Source of the DNA: Phytophthora quininea
Taxonomy: Eukaryota > Oomycota > Peronosporomycetes > Peronosporales > Peronosporaceae
Length of the DNA: 64,000 bases
Reading direction: 5' to 3'
NCBI GenBank assembly: GCA_011947345.1
Contig: JAAVTG010000618.1
Location: forward strand, 1-64,000
Within the stretch, counting starts at the first letter, position 1. Every line of letters begins with the position of its first letter. Positions 11,524 to 22,803 of the stretch are shown here, one piece after another. The notes under the pieces are model-generated. The model was not told the origin of the DNA and searched no databases. It worked only from the letters and a program-made list of their open reading frames with translations. Made by a program: the position numbers and the translations under genes.

Positions 11524-13568
11524 ATGGCAGGGAAGCGCAAGAAGCGCCCGAAGAAGAGAAGGAGCTGCATGAGCACTCCGCCTACACCAGCGTCCCATGC
11601 AAGCTCAACCAGATATGCAGCGAGCCGCTGTTCCTCGCCGAGGTGAACAGGACCTGTGCAGCAACCAAGCAGCTTCTAGTCGAGGCATAGCATCTAGCAG
11701 GACTCCACGTTTTGCGGTGCTTCAAGGAGCATCTCCCAATGCCGACCTTGGACCAAACGTTTTTCCTATGGTCTTGCCTCGATGTACGTGGGCACCGTCC
11801 GCGTGCATATCGTGCACCCCAAAACGATGATGGAGGCGGCGATCAAGACGATCGAGAGGAGCATGGACGGCGGCCCAATCGCCCATGGGACGCGGCATAC
11901 ATCGAGACGCTGGAGTTGTATCGTCGTCACCGTGAACGCTTCGATACTTACGCTGCCGCTTACTTTTGCTACGACAGTCACCTGTTAAACGAGGTTGCAT
12001 CCAACATGGCTGTTAACTTGCAGAACGGCGTCGTGGAGAATATCTCTGCCCGGCTTCGAATGTCCATTCGCTGTCGAACGGAGCAGGGAGAGATACCGAC
12101 CACAGAAGATACCCAGATCGTCAACCATCTGTATCAAGCGTGTTTCGCGATGGTGGCCGCTTCGCAGCCGATGAAGAGGAGCTACGCGAGTTCCTAGGGA
12201 TGCGACCGACACGAGGCGTCGTACAGCACAACGTCAGCCACTTTATGGAAAAGTTGCGCGCCATGCTAGATGGAATATTAGCAAACCAACGTCGCTTTCC
12301 TAAGAAGCAAGGGATCCGCTCGTTCAAGCTCGTGCAATCTGCACAGAGCTTCGCTCCGATCCATGTCGTTGTGAATGCCTCGACATTACATGGGTTCTGT
12401 GCTCGGATGTATGACCTCAAAGATCCTCAAGGCAGACGTTCACGTGCTAACCCATTCAATCTCCCTCTGTCGGTATTGGGGACATGCCTCATGCTTGCTG
12501 AGAACTTTCCAAACCATCAAGAGGACTTCTTACGCCGCGCCTTCGACGTCGGCGCCCTGGAGACCGTCAATCGCAAGTTTGTCTATCAAGTCACTACGAA
12601 TGGATATAATGCGGTTGTCCTTCTACGGCGGGCCAAGACAAAAGCAGAGTTGGCGAAAGAGGGCGAGCATGCGGACTTGGTTGACAAGCACTTCCAACCG
12701 CGTATGTTCGTGGGTATAGACCCGTGACTTCGTAGCATGACGACGTCCGTCTCAATAGGTCAAGTTGACTTGACCGAGTCTGCGCTCAAGCGACGCTGGG
12801 TACGCAACCGAAGGCACCACAACAAAAGCAGGTGCGGTGGCAGATGGCTCAAGAGGGCCTTCCCAGTTACTTAGTTCGACGCCGGTGCAAAAGAGGAAAA
12901 AGGAGGACGACGCCCTGGTACTGGCAGACACAGAGGTGGTCAAACCGTTGTCGGCATCCATTTGAAAGAGTACCGGCACCTAGCCAGTATGAACTCGCAA
13001 CGATTCTGGGATGAGAACCTCAAAGAACGCGAGTAACACTATAAATTCGTCATGGACATGATACCCTCTTTCAAAACTACCAGCTACGACGATTACCTGA
13101 CCCGCCTCGACTACGTGTTTGAGCACATGAATTTCCTGCTGGAGTTCCAGCGAACGCACTCGTTCTTGAAGTGGCGGTTCTTCCTGAAACGAATGAAAGA
13201 AAAGATGCTGGACGCGCTCGCCAAGCGGATCGTGCCTGTGGCAAGTCCAGATGTGCTTGTTATATGGTAACTGGACCCGCTCATCTGGAATGAAAGGTCA
13301 TCCGCCTGTGCCGATCAAAGGATTCCAAAATGCGCTGAAGAAGAGAGCTGCTGTGGTGACGATCGACGAGTTCCGCACAAGTATGCTTTGTTCTACCTGC
13401 CGCCGACCTCTTGAGAACGTTTCGTACCCGCACCAAGACGAAGAAGGCCGCGTTGTCATGAAGGAGATCAGGAACGTGTTGCACTGTCCAACCAAGCACT
13501 GCAATACCTACTGGGATCGCGGCGTCAACGCGGCCATCAACATCCTATGTCTATTCCAAGCAGAATGA
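11524..13568 (+). pseudogene. Decayed Fanzor (eukaryotic TnpB-like RNA-guided nuclease)
   Basis: The start (11524) gives a very basic, nuclear-signal-like run (KRKKRPKKRR). Pieces in several frames then follow the order expected of Fanzor proteins: a long helical part (11650-12600), the RuvC-I core FVGIDP at about 12705-12722, a KEYRHL...PSFKTTSY helical insert (12970-13120), YGNWTRSSGMKG (13260-13290), VVTIDEFRTS with the acidic residue of the rearranged RuvC-II site, a zinc ribbon CSTC...CPTKHC, and the RuvC-III motif WDRGVNAAIN (13510-13545). It is dead: a TGA follows GIDP where Gly is expected, TAG lies at 11688 and TAA near 13034, and an Asp of the usual DRDxNAA motif is Gly. Fanzors bind a guide RNA encoded next to the gene. 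It lies 220 bases after a pogo transposase, so both may have moved together. Confidence 0.75.
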
Positions 13569-13791
13569 GCCGGCCAGCCACGACCAGCAGAGTTCAGGCG
13601 CGGAAGATAAAGTAGGTCAAAAGTGGGGTTGAGAAAGACACCCACACGTACAGCAGCATGGTATAATCGGGAGTTGCGGCGCGGGCTCTGGTATGGACGG
13701 ACAACCTAGCGCCCTCCTCTTAATGTCTGAATCCCACCACTTTTTCTGTTGTCATTTGCGTCCCATCGTTAGCACCGCATCTTGTCCCGAC

Positions 13792-14639
13792 ATGACGCCA
13801 AAAAATTAGCGGAGACCGTGCATTGCGACGGGTTTGTCGCTCTCCCGGACGCTGTGTCGACGTCACGGGTGGAGACGTTGAAAGGTCAAGTACTTGGTCG
13901 CTATGAGGAGTTCCTCGCGGAAGCTGCGGCCCAAAACTTGGACTTGAGTCGACGGGAGCACTCGGAACGACTCGCAGGCTTCTACGTACGTGAAGGAGGG
14001 CGGATCGACATGCAGTTGAGCACATCCGCCTTCCAGACGATCCCGTTGGCTCTTCATACAGTGCAGAGCGTGCATTCGGTTGATATGAAACTGCTTAAAC
14101 AGATGGCCAAGACCTGGCAGCCAGTGCTGCAAGAAGTGTTCAAGCCAAACAGTTTCCGCCTCGAGTACATTGGCTGCGTGCTGTCGAGACCTGGAGATGG
14201 CGATCAGAACTGGCATTTGGACGGAGTGCATCGCAACCAAAAAGTCCAAGAACCTGGTGAGGGAAAATGTCAAGGCAGTGGGTGGTGAATTCTGACTGAC
14301 GGTGTTGATGTAGTGGATCGATTGAATGTGTTCGTGCCGTTGGTGGCCATCACGGAGCAAACAGGAGGCACAGAGATGAAGACTAAGTCACATATCCATG
14401 AAAATGGAGCTAGAGGAACTGCGTTTGAAGGGTATCAAGACCTGCCAAGTGTGACGGCATGTGTGGATGCAGGCACGCCTATCGTCATGGACTACCGTGT
14501 CTGGCATCGAGGCCTCGCCAACACCAGCGACGGCATTGTACGCCCGCTGCTCTACTTCAAATACGCCAAGATTGAAACACCAGAAGCTGCCAAACCTGCT
14601 GTCGCGAAGAGGAAAAGAATCACACCCACCCTAGTCTGA
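13792..14639 (+). CDS. Phytanoyl-CoA dioxygenase (PhyH)-family protein
   Basis: Two exons, about 13792-14256 and 14314-14639, with a GTGAGG donor and GTAG acceptor. The Fe(II)/2-oxoglutarate motif is seen as NWHLDGVH (HxD) at the end of exon 1. In exon 2 RVWHRGLAN gives the distal His and IVRPLLYFKY the Arg that binds 2-oxoglutarate. The frame has no ATG, but adding one A to the A6 run at 13799-13804 joins it to the ATG at 13792, giving MTPKKLAE, a typical PhyH start. I take this as an under-called run. Substrate unknown; the family hydroxylates varied lipids and small molecules. It converges on RPAP1, 14 bases apart. Confidence 0.75.
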
Positions 14640-14653
14640 GGTCGAGGTCGCAT

Positions 14654-17600
14654 CTATTTCGTAGCTTTACGGCTGCTTACCAACGACACGGACGCCTCGA
14701 ACGCTAGTAGCTGGTCGCGAGTAAAAGCTGCTTGGCTACGAAGTCGTTCCAAACGCTGTGGGAGTATCTCGTCGTAACATGAATCCAACAATGTCGGGTT
14801 CTTGACATCGTAGCTCAGTAAATGTCCCCAAACTGCTGGTGAAGCTGAAGTGGCAAGGGTTTGAGCGACCTGTTGACGAGCAAAACTCAAAGTGTTATCT
14901 TCTGGACTGAGATAGGCCACGAGGTGGTGGATGGCAACCGAGTAGGCAAAAGCACCACGTGTAGGTGATACGCTCTGCGTGCAAAGTGCTTGTTGCATCA
15001 GTTGCAGTAATTGATCATCCGTTGCGGACCCACACCGCCAACAGTGCATCGCTTAAGCAGTAAAGCACTGAAGGCTTTTAGCGGTTCTAGTGTATGCAGC
15101 AAATGACAGTCCTGAAGCTCTTTCCACACGAATTTCCGTAGCATCAACGAGAAATCACGTGCCAGGAGTAGTGATACACACTGAGCAAAATGTACGTTAC
15201 CGTAGGACGAGGCAGTGTACTCGGCCATCAGCTTCTCCACAAACGTCAGCACTTGTTGATCGTCCGATGCGAACCCCGCTGAGGGAGTTGTAGGAGCTGG
15301 AGCAGGCTCCGTACCAGTCTCTAGACTTTCAAAACGTTTGAGGTTGCGCAAGATCCCCTCGTACAGCAGTCTGGAGTCTACGGAAGAACGCAAGATAGGA
15401 TCTAAAAGTTTGGGAAGTAGCTGCCGTAGCGCCGCATCAACGTGGTCATCAAACAACACGTCACTTCCAGCGAAGAACACGTGCACAAGGTGGAAAAGCT
15501 TGTCTTCGGGACGTAGCTCTGCGATGGATGGGATCGAGGAAAGCTGCGGTGCCAGTCGCTCAAATTCGAATACAAACCGACAGGTAGCACTGACGATGAG
15601 CTTCATCTCCTCACTTTGAGCCCGCGTCGGATTCGTATCACTAGAGAATTTGTCGTCGGCTCCATTGCTACTGTACTCGATACGCGATAACGGAGATAGC
15701 ATCCAAAAGCTGGGAAGTGGGAGGTTGCTAGGGAGATAGGATTGCTCTTCTTGTGGGAGACGCAAATGCCACGAAAACTTGTCCACCGCAGAGATAAATA
15801 CCTGAGCCGAGTGGTTTTCCTGCTCACATGTAGCATTTACAAGTGCCTGGTAGATTGGAGTCAGTACTCGACTCATGCGAATCGCATCAGCTTCGTCATT
15901 GAAAATACCAAGAGATCGCAGTACGGTCTGATGGAACAGTACGCTGGTAAATAAGCGCGCTATCCAGTACTCTCCGCCACTTCCGAGCTTCTCTACAAGG
16001 ATCAAACCTTGATGGTAGACATCCTGTACAAAATCGGCATTGAAACTGGCAGTGTCCTTGTCAATAAGCTCACCCAGTAAAATCGTTAGCTCACAAGCTT
16101 GGATCAAAGCAGTGCTAAAGGCTGTAGAAGATGCTGCCACAGAAGAAGTAGCCGCTGTTAGTAGTGGCGTCTTAACTTCGCGTGCAAACGTTTGCGTAAC
16201 CTCTTCGTCGTCCAAGTCATCCGGCATAAACCCAGCGCGTAATACTTGCCGCTGGAAACGAACAATCGCCAGCAGCAGATCGCACTTGGACACTGAATCT
16301 GCCAGTTGCGGAAGCAGCTTTTGAGTGACCTCGTGCGTTTGCACCAATTTCAGTACTTCTTGCAACCCTGCAGTCTCCAAGCTGAACTTGGTCGCCAGAG
16401 TACTAGCACTGGCTAAAAAGCGAAGCACTGCAGCCAACTCTACAGTGGTACCAACTTCGTGTTCGACTGTCGAGTTTAACAAACCGATACAGCGAATAGC
16501 CTCGTCCTTAGCCACAGTCATGAAAAAGCCCAACTGGTTAAAGTAATGCTGAGCCTCGTGGAGAGCCCCAAGACTGCAGAAAGCTTCCAGTGCCGCAAAG
16601 AGCGCAGCAGTCCGAGGTGCTACAGCTTCAGTTGCATTCTGCATAAATCCTGAAAGAACGGGGAACAAGTACGCGAAGCAGTGGAAATCCAATCCGTAGC
16701 CCAAGAGAACGCGCCAAATGCGCAGACTCTCAACCTGCAACTGACTGAACAAAGCTGCTCCTTCATCATCATTGCTGTCGGTTGGAGTTTCTTTCAGAGC
16801 CAGAAAGCCCTTTGTACTTTGAATGACCCCACTTGTGATCAAAGCGGTAGCCACGCTACGCTGGCCCTGGCAAAGAGCTTTTACCAATTCCAAGGCCTTT
16901 AATGTGAGTCGCAACGACTTGACATTGTCTGCTTGGAAGGTCAAAACCTGCTCGTTCTCGATGTATTGCTGCTGCAGCAACTTGATCAGTCTGGCGTTTG
17001 AGCTGATCTCGTGAGCAGCTCGTGGAGAATGACGTGCAACAGCGATCAATATATCTAGCATCTTCTCCGTGGCGTATTGATCGGGAAGCTGAATCGTCTC
17101 AAGGACGTAGCGCAGCCGTGTGCCCAGATCCATGTTCAATAAGGCCTGTACAGGATCTAGCGCTGCTAAATCCTCATCGCTGATACTCGAACCGTCATCT
17201 GCTTCGCTCGTATCAATGTAAACCACCTCCTCCTCCTGTTCTACTTGTTTGTCTTTCCCCGCTATAGACGCAGCATTACTCTGCAGATGAACTCGAGGTG
17301 GCATCACCACGACGCCATGTTTTAGCTCAGGGGCATAAATATCTTCAAGACTAGGCGTAGCACTGTCCACAGGAACAATAAATGAGTGCAATGCTGTAAC
17401 GCCAGCACTCAGAGCCGTGTAGTTCTGGTCATCCAGCACAACTCGCAGTGAAATAGCCATGTCTCGCGGCAGAACTCGAGGCTTTACAGGAAGCGATGAA
17501 TTTTGCTGGATCTGTCGATTTCGCAGAATCTTAGCCAAGACCGAAAGAGCCATCGCACGTTGGCTAGCTACAGAACTCCGCGCGAGGTGGAGCAACTCCG

Positions 17601-18560
17601 GCACTGTATATCCAGCAGCATCTGGGTCATCTCCGTGGTGGAAGAGCCCAGAGTGCACAGGCAGATCAGCATCAGTCGCCTCAAGCCCATTACCATCCAG
17701 ATCGAACCGCTCGAGCGTTGCAGGCGCCACATCAGGTCGCGGTATTTTCTTCTTTGCGGCTCCAGCAGCATCGCTACTAGTCTTTGCTGCCTCTGTAGTT
17801 TTTGTCCAGTCTAGTTTGGCGCGCTCTTCAAGAGGAAGTTGCTGGGCCTGTTTCTGCAAATCTTCCTCGGTCGTAATCGACGCCAGTCTCTTAATTTCCT
17901 CCTCCTTCTGCTTCCTCTCCTCCTCCAATGCTTCGGCCGTCACCACTGCCTTCCCAGGCACCACCACCACCTTCTTTTCAATCACAGCATCCTTCGGAGC
18001 CTCCTTCTTCGTCGTTACAGAGCGTTTACCACTCTCCTGTTTGCTTTTCCTCCTGTTCTTTAGTTTCTCGATCAGTTTTGGGTCTAAACTCTTCAGCAGC
18101 TCCTGCTGAGCTTCTAGAATCTCCTGAGGACTCATCTCCTTCAGTCTGGCCTTGTTTGCTGCGTCGATATCCTTACTCTCCTGGTCTAAAGACCCCACTT
18201 CTTGTGCTTTAACTGCAGGCTTCGTCGCAGCCTGTTCCTGGCGTCGTCTCCTGCCAAAGAGACTTTGTCCTGGCTCTCTTCTCTTCACCACTGGGAATCC
18301 TGCCTTAGGTCGCCTCTCTGCTATCATTTTGAAGCCTGATTGGCCCATAGGAGCTGCAGACCGCTCCACAACCTGCCCCAACACCTTCGGAGCATCGTCC
18401 TGTTGGTCCCGAGGCTTCTCTTGAACCTGGTTCACCTTCGAGCACCGCCCAGACGCGACACCTTGGCCGCGGGCTTCTTGTTCTGCTGAAGGAACTGCTC
18501 CTGTTCCTTCAGCAGCTGCGCCAGCTCCATGTCCACGTCCACTGCATCGGAATTGCTCAT
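14654..18560 (-). CDS. RPAP1: RNA polymerase II-associated protein 1 (RPAP1)
   Basis: About 1,300 residues, no introns. The start at 18560 (MSNSDAVDVDMELAQLL) lies in another frame from the body; one G added to a GGG run near 18447 joins them. RPAP1_N is seen as MSPQEILEAQQELL...SLDPKLIEKL, and RPAP1_C as RFDLDGN...LPVHSGLFHHGDDPDAAGYTVPEL. The rest is helical HEAT-like repeats. The end (ORF 14654-15049) joins by one added base near 15047. Known role: assembly or nuclear import of RNA polymerase II and a link to Mediator. The gene is essential in other eukaryotes, which argues that the two breaks are sequence errors. Its start faces that of the LicD-like gene 145 bases away. Confidence 0.9.
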
Positions 18561-18704
18561 CTTGGTGACTGGCCTCCAAAATAGCCGACAAATAAAAACC
18601 AGTCATTGGTCGCAAAAGGAATGATACATGTAAATAAAGCTGCAGTGCCAACACTTTTGAGAGTCGTACGTCAGAATAAGATAAAGTCAGTGCCCTGTGT
18701 CAAA

Positions 18705-19590
18705 ATGCTGCGGCCGTGCCTCGTTCTGCGTCGGGAAGTCAAGTTCTCTCTGCTTGTGCTACTGCAATTGCTGCTCTTCTGGCTGTTCCTGTTACATGGC
18801 GGCTTCAAGGAGGGCGGACTGCTGAGTTCTCGGCTGCCCAGGACCAACCTACGCCGCTGTGCATCCAGTTCCCATCGAGACGCTCGCTATGTACGTCTGG
18901 GCGTGTGCGTCCTGCCCGACCAGCGACTCCAAGCGTTAGAAGACTTAGTGTACGCACTCAAAGTCATGCTGGAGAACCGCCGCGTCGTGTATTGGATCGA
19001 CAGCGGCACGCTATTGGGCCAGTACAGAGCTCGAGAGCTCATTCCGTGGGACTACAATGCCGACTTTGGAGTGACTGTAGAAGGTATCAATTATTTACGA
19101 ACGACGGACAAGCAGGTGATGGAAGTCCCTGAGGGCTACGAACTCAATGTGTTCAACAGTTCGGTGTATGATAGTGGAGACTGCTCGGCAGCGGTGCCTG
19201 CCAGATTCGTCGACAAGAAGTTTGGCTTCTATGCCAATGTGTACGAGTTCCGGGAGTTTGAAGGATTGTTTAAAGATGATGTGCGAGCCGCAAGATTCGG
19301 AGATGAAGAGGAGAACGTGGTCGGTAATGGGTTTTTGTGGAGAACCTGATTGGGCCGGTAGCATCGGAGGCGTGGCATAGTTGCAAGCATTGTCCAGAGG
19401 TGGAGGACAAGGACGACGTAGGAGCGAGTTCCAAGTTGGTGAAGAAACACTTTCGAGTGCCGAGAGACTGGATCTTCCCCTGCGACCTTGCAACTTGGAG
19501 CTGTTTGAAGTCATGTGCCCGGCGCAGTCGGTTCCCTACCTCATGTTCATCTTTGGGAACAAATTTTTGACGCCGGAACTGTGGGAATAA
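18705..19590 (+). CDS. LicD/fukutin-like nucleotidyltransferase-fold membrane protein
   Basis: Starting at the ATG at 18705 gives a type II membrane anchor (residues about 13-31, leucine-rich) and a lumenal domain. That domain has the LicD signature: VYWIDSGTLLGQYR, then IPWDYNADFGV, the equivalent of the metal-binding DDDxD loop. Near the end, after breaks at T5 (19335) and C4 (19480), each repaired by one base, the expected FPLRPC-type and YLMFIFGNKFL...PELWE motifs appear. LicD-family proteins transfer phosphocholine or sugar phosphates to glycans; Golgi location is inferred from the anchor. It is divergent from RPAP1 and may share its promoter. Confidence 0.75.
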
Positions 19591-19709
19591 TTAGTATGTA
19601 GCAGTTTTGTTATAGGTTATATAGTTTTGTCAATGCTGTAGTACTGATGGCAGTAGTCAGTTTTCGCTCTGATTGTGTTTGCCATTCGTCAAATACGGTT
19701 GGGACAACG

Positions 19710-20740
19710 ATGGTCTGGTTCAAGTTTGTGGACTCGGTGGGGACAGCGCTGTTGGGGACGCTTACGAAATGAGGGCAACGCAAACATCGCTGCCCTTCGA
19801 CTGAGTATTCACGGTCTTTGGAGCCATTTGGAGTTTGCTCCGCTCCCTACGTATGCAGATGAGGAGGCTCTGCGTCGTAAAGCTCAGTTGGCAGCGAACG
19901 CAACCATTTCGTCGTATGGGAAGGAGATGGAGACTGCAGTGATCGTGGAAGCCCCGTTTCGCGAGGTGTGGTATCGACTGGCACGTGAAGGGGACAGCAA
20001 GGCACCCGTAGCCACTGTACGCCTGGTGGGCAATGCGGATAGTGTTGACGGTCTTCGAGAGGCGGTTTTCGATCGGTGTGGGAGCAGCCTGCCCAAACAG
20101 ACAATCCATGACTTGAACGTATACCAGAGCATGGAGACATACAAGGCGGAACCGAGGGGAGAACCGATGGACAACTCTTCGTCCATTAAAGAACTCGGGC
20201 GGACAGACACAGAAGCTATCGTCGTGGAAATGAGCCTGCCACGAAGATTCCCCGCCAAGAAGTTGCCTGCAATGGACATTTTGGAGTCGTCGGACGAGTT
20301 TGCTGCGGAGTGTCGTCTGCAGAGTTAGTGAGCTGGCAGTGTGCACGCGATCCCACGCATTTCGGGGTTCTTGGCCAAGTTGGGAGGCTGCACCGACGTT
20401 GTATACTGGCGGGAGGAAGAGATGCAAGTGATGACGCTGCTTCTTCGCGATTGGTTTGGAAAACATCTCACCAACAGAACTTACCAGTCCATACACAAGT
20501 CATCTATTGTCGTGGGACCGGTGGGTATCGGGAAGTCGACGCTGTTGTGTCTGATGTCATTTTATCTAGTGTTTCAACGGAAGAAACACGTTTTAGTGTA
20601 TCGACAAGTGGACAGACGTCATTACCTCTTGTTTTTACGTTATCAAGATGGAAACATTTGCTTTTTTTGTAAACGCTGCAAACCCAAGGCGGCGGCCACC
20701 ATGTATAAAAGCTGAAATTGCAATTAGGTGAATCCAATGT
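19710..20740 (+). pseudogene. CRN (Crinkler)-like gene, copy 2
   Basis: The ATG at 19710 begins MVWFKFVDSVGTALLG, the usual opening of the oomycete CRN header module. It reaches a TGA at 19770 after 20 codons, and the module continues in the next frame (DNA/residues through FAPLPTYADEEAL). A second header module follows, beginning VWYRLAREGD, so the protein is designed with two tandem ubiquitin-like headers. After the double stop shared with copy 1 (20326-20331), the P-loop GPVGIGKSTLL is encoded near 20520-20545. The end is lost: the frame closes at 20715. No signal peptide precedes the header. The match to copy 1 is nearly exact over about 930 bases, so the duplication is recent. Confidence 0.6.
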
Positions 20741-21019
20741 TTGGCTGATCGAGAGCTACGCACAACAAATGTTGTGCCGTACGTTTGCAAAGAAGACAGG
20801 TTAACAGATGAAGAGAGATTGTACGGCGCCAGTAACTAGGAACTGGTCGCTGATTCGGAGTATGCTGTGCGCGTTTTATCGAAGCGTTTAATGAAAATCT
20901 TTAGTTGAAATAATATCGATACTTCTTCTACTGTAATTGTTCCAGAGAAGACTTGGCTGTTGTCTTGTTAGAAGCAGCACGCGTCGTGGTCACCAACGTG
21001 AAATTCAGCGCAGGATTTA
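20741..21019. other. Intergenic stretch, partly shared with 1352-1500
   Basis: The first 150 bases repeat DNA found after CRN copy 1. The rest lies between two 3' ends and holds nothing I recognise. Confidence 0.4.
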
Positions 21020-22703
21020 TTCCTCATCCAGCCACGCAAACTGAAAAGTGTAATCGAATCCTACAGCACATACGCGATCAGATAGATGCACACCAACGAA
21101 AGTGAGATTATACTTACCGGAGTGTTGCAACGAAGTTTGAGCGTTGTAGAGCAGCCAAAAGACGAGAAAGATTGCACCCAGTTGAGCTCTTTCTGGAGGA
21201 CAACAGCGAGTTGTCGGAGAGGAGAAATTCTTACCATGCGCTGCAACATCACAATCAGCAGCAAGAGCGAAGCGAGCTGGAGAGAACTATAGACCAAGAC
21301 GTTCCATAACGTCGAGAGCAGTTTATCACGATCCATGTCGTCAAATGCCGAATAGTAGGCTCGATTGGGCAGGTGGAAGGTCGTCACCATGTAAATCGCT
21401 GTGCATAGCAATCGTCAGGATATTTTTCATAGTCAAGCAAGCAACAACACAACACAACGTACAAAATGTGATTGGGATGACCACCTCGAGATTATTCAAC
21501 AGAAGCAAAAACTCCGCCGCATACAAGAGATGTCGCACCATCCGCGAGTACGGCGCCAAGACGTGTTTGTCGGACAAATTGCCAGTCGAGCCGTCGGTAA
21601 ATCTTCTCTTAGCTGCATCCAGCGGATGAATTCGCGGTTGCTTGGCTTTAACGGAAATGACCACATGAGTTGGTCCAATTTTCGACTTGATTGGCTCAGC
21701 CGAACGCGTTGCAGATTCAGCATTGGAATCGTTCAGAACGAACGCGCAAAGCCGCTCGAGTGTAGATGAAGAGTGCCTTCTCATACTGGAAGAAAATCGG
21801 TGGTTGCTTTTCGCCAGGACGCGATCGATTTGTTGCTCCAACTCCTCCAGACCGTGGCCAGCAACTTTTAAACTGTGAAGAGCTACCATCATTGAGATAA
21901 TGTCGACAATCATGATTCCCACAGTCGTCCCAACGGACGGTGTGCTCTGCATACAGTACGACACAAACAGCGCGTTAAAGAGTTCGGCGTTGAAAACGAC
22001 CATCACGGGCCGGTCGTCCTTAAAAATGCAGCGACTCGAGCGAAAACATCCCTCATTAGAAGTTTAATCACGGGGAGCAGCAGCATAAATGCCATTTGGG
22101 CTTTGTGTGATAACGTCGTGAAGATGAAATAATACGTCGGGTAGATAAAGGCGAGTAAGGCATCACACAGCCACAACTTGATCATATCCAACAGCATTTT
22201 CCTTGCCTCAGCTCGCTCTTGTAGTTGCTGAAACCATTGATTCCCCAATGTGATCGCAATAAATGTAAACCATATCGGACACACCACCAAAACCGAAAGG
22301 GAAACCCAACAGCAGCAGATAACCCATACACGGTAGCGACCATGGCTGCGGCAATCAGGATTATATCTCTCACGAGCTTCATAACAGGATAAACTAGAAT
22401 GGAGACGCCAGTTCGGAACTGGTGGATCGAGAAGAAAGTCAAGACCACAAATGTCAAGTACTCGCGCACAAAGAACGTCTTGTTCGCTGCTAAACCGTAG
22501 GTCGGCTCTGTAAGTGGAAGCTTATCAATGAGCAACGTCACAACCAGCCCAAGGATCGGCGTCGCCACTAGAACTGCGTATTTGTGAATCCAACTGTAGT
22601 CATTCGCATACTTGGCCAGGCTTACGACCCGCTCCGTTGAAAAACTTCCATGAAGTTCGACTTGTGTCGACTCCCACAGATCCACCAGGCTCGGCATCCC
22701 CAT
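21020..22703 (-). CDS. Multispanning membrane protein, paralogue 1 of 3
   Basis: It starts MGMPSLVDLWESTQVELHGS at 22703. Many hydrophobic spans follow (for example LVATPILGLVVTLLI, YLTFVVLTFFSIHQF, and FNAELFNALFVSYCMQS), a charged, Ser-rich loop of about 100 residues (21540-21760), then two to three more spans and the ending FDYTFQFAWLDEE. Introns lie at about 21064-21115 and near 21400. The frame breaks near 22290 and 22010 look like missing bases. The same architecture and key words recur at 30962-32773 and 38187-44194. I do not recognise a named family. It could be an oomycete-specific channel or transporter, but no functional motif is seen. Confidence 0.7.
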
Positions 22704-22803
22704 GTGCCCCGCGAATACTATTTGTTCCGATTACAAGGGTTGTCGAGGCTTGGTGCTGTTTTGCTGTGTATAGGCGGCACTAAAAGTACTAGTTTAACTT
22801 GCA

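Noticed and set aside
17459..18109. Plus-strand open frame of 216 codons, Ser-rich
   Set aside because: It is an antisense shadow of the charged N-terminal half of RPAP1.
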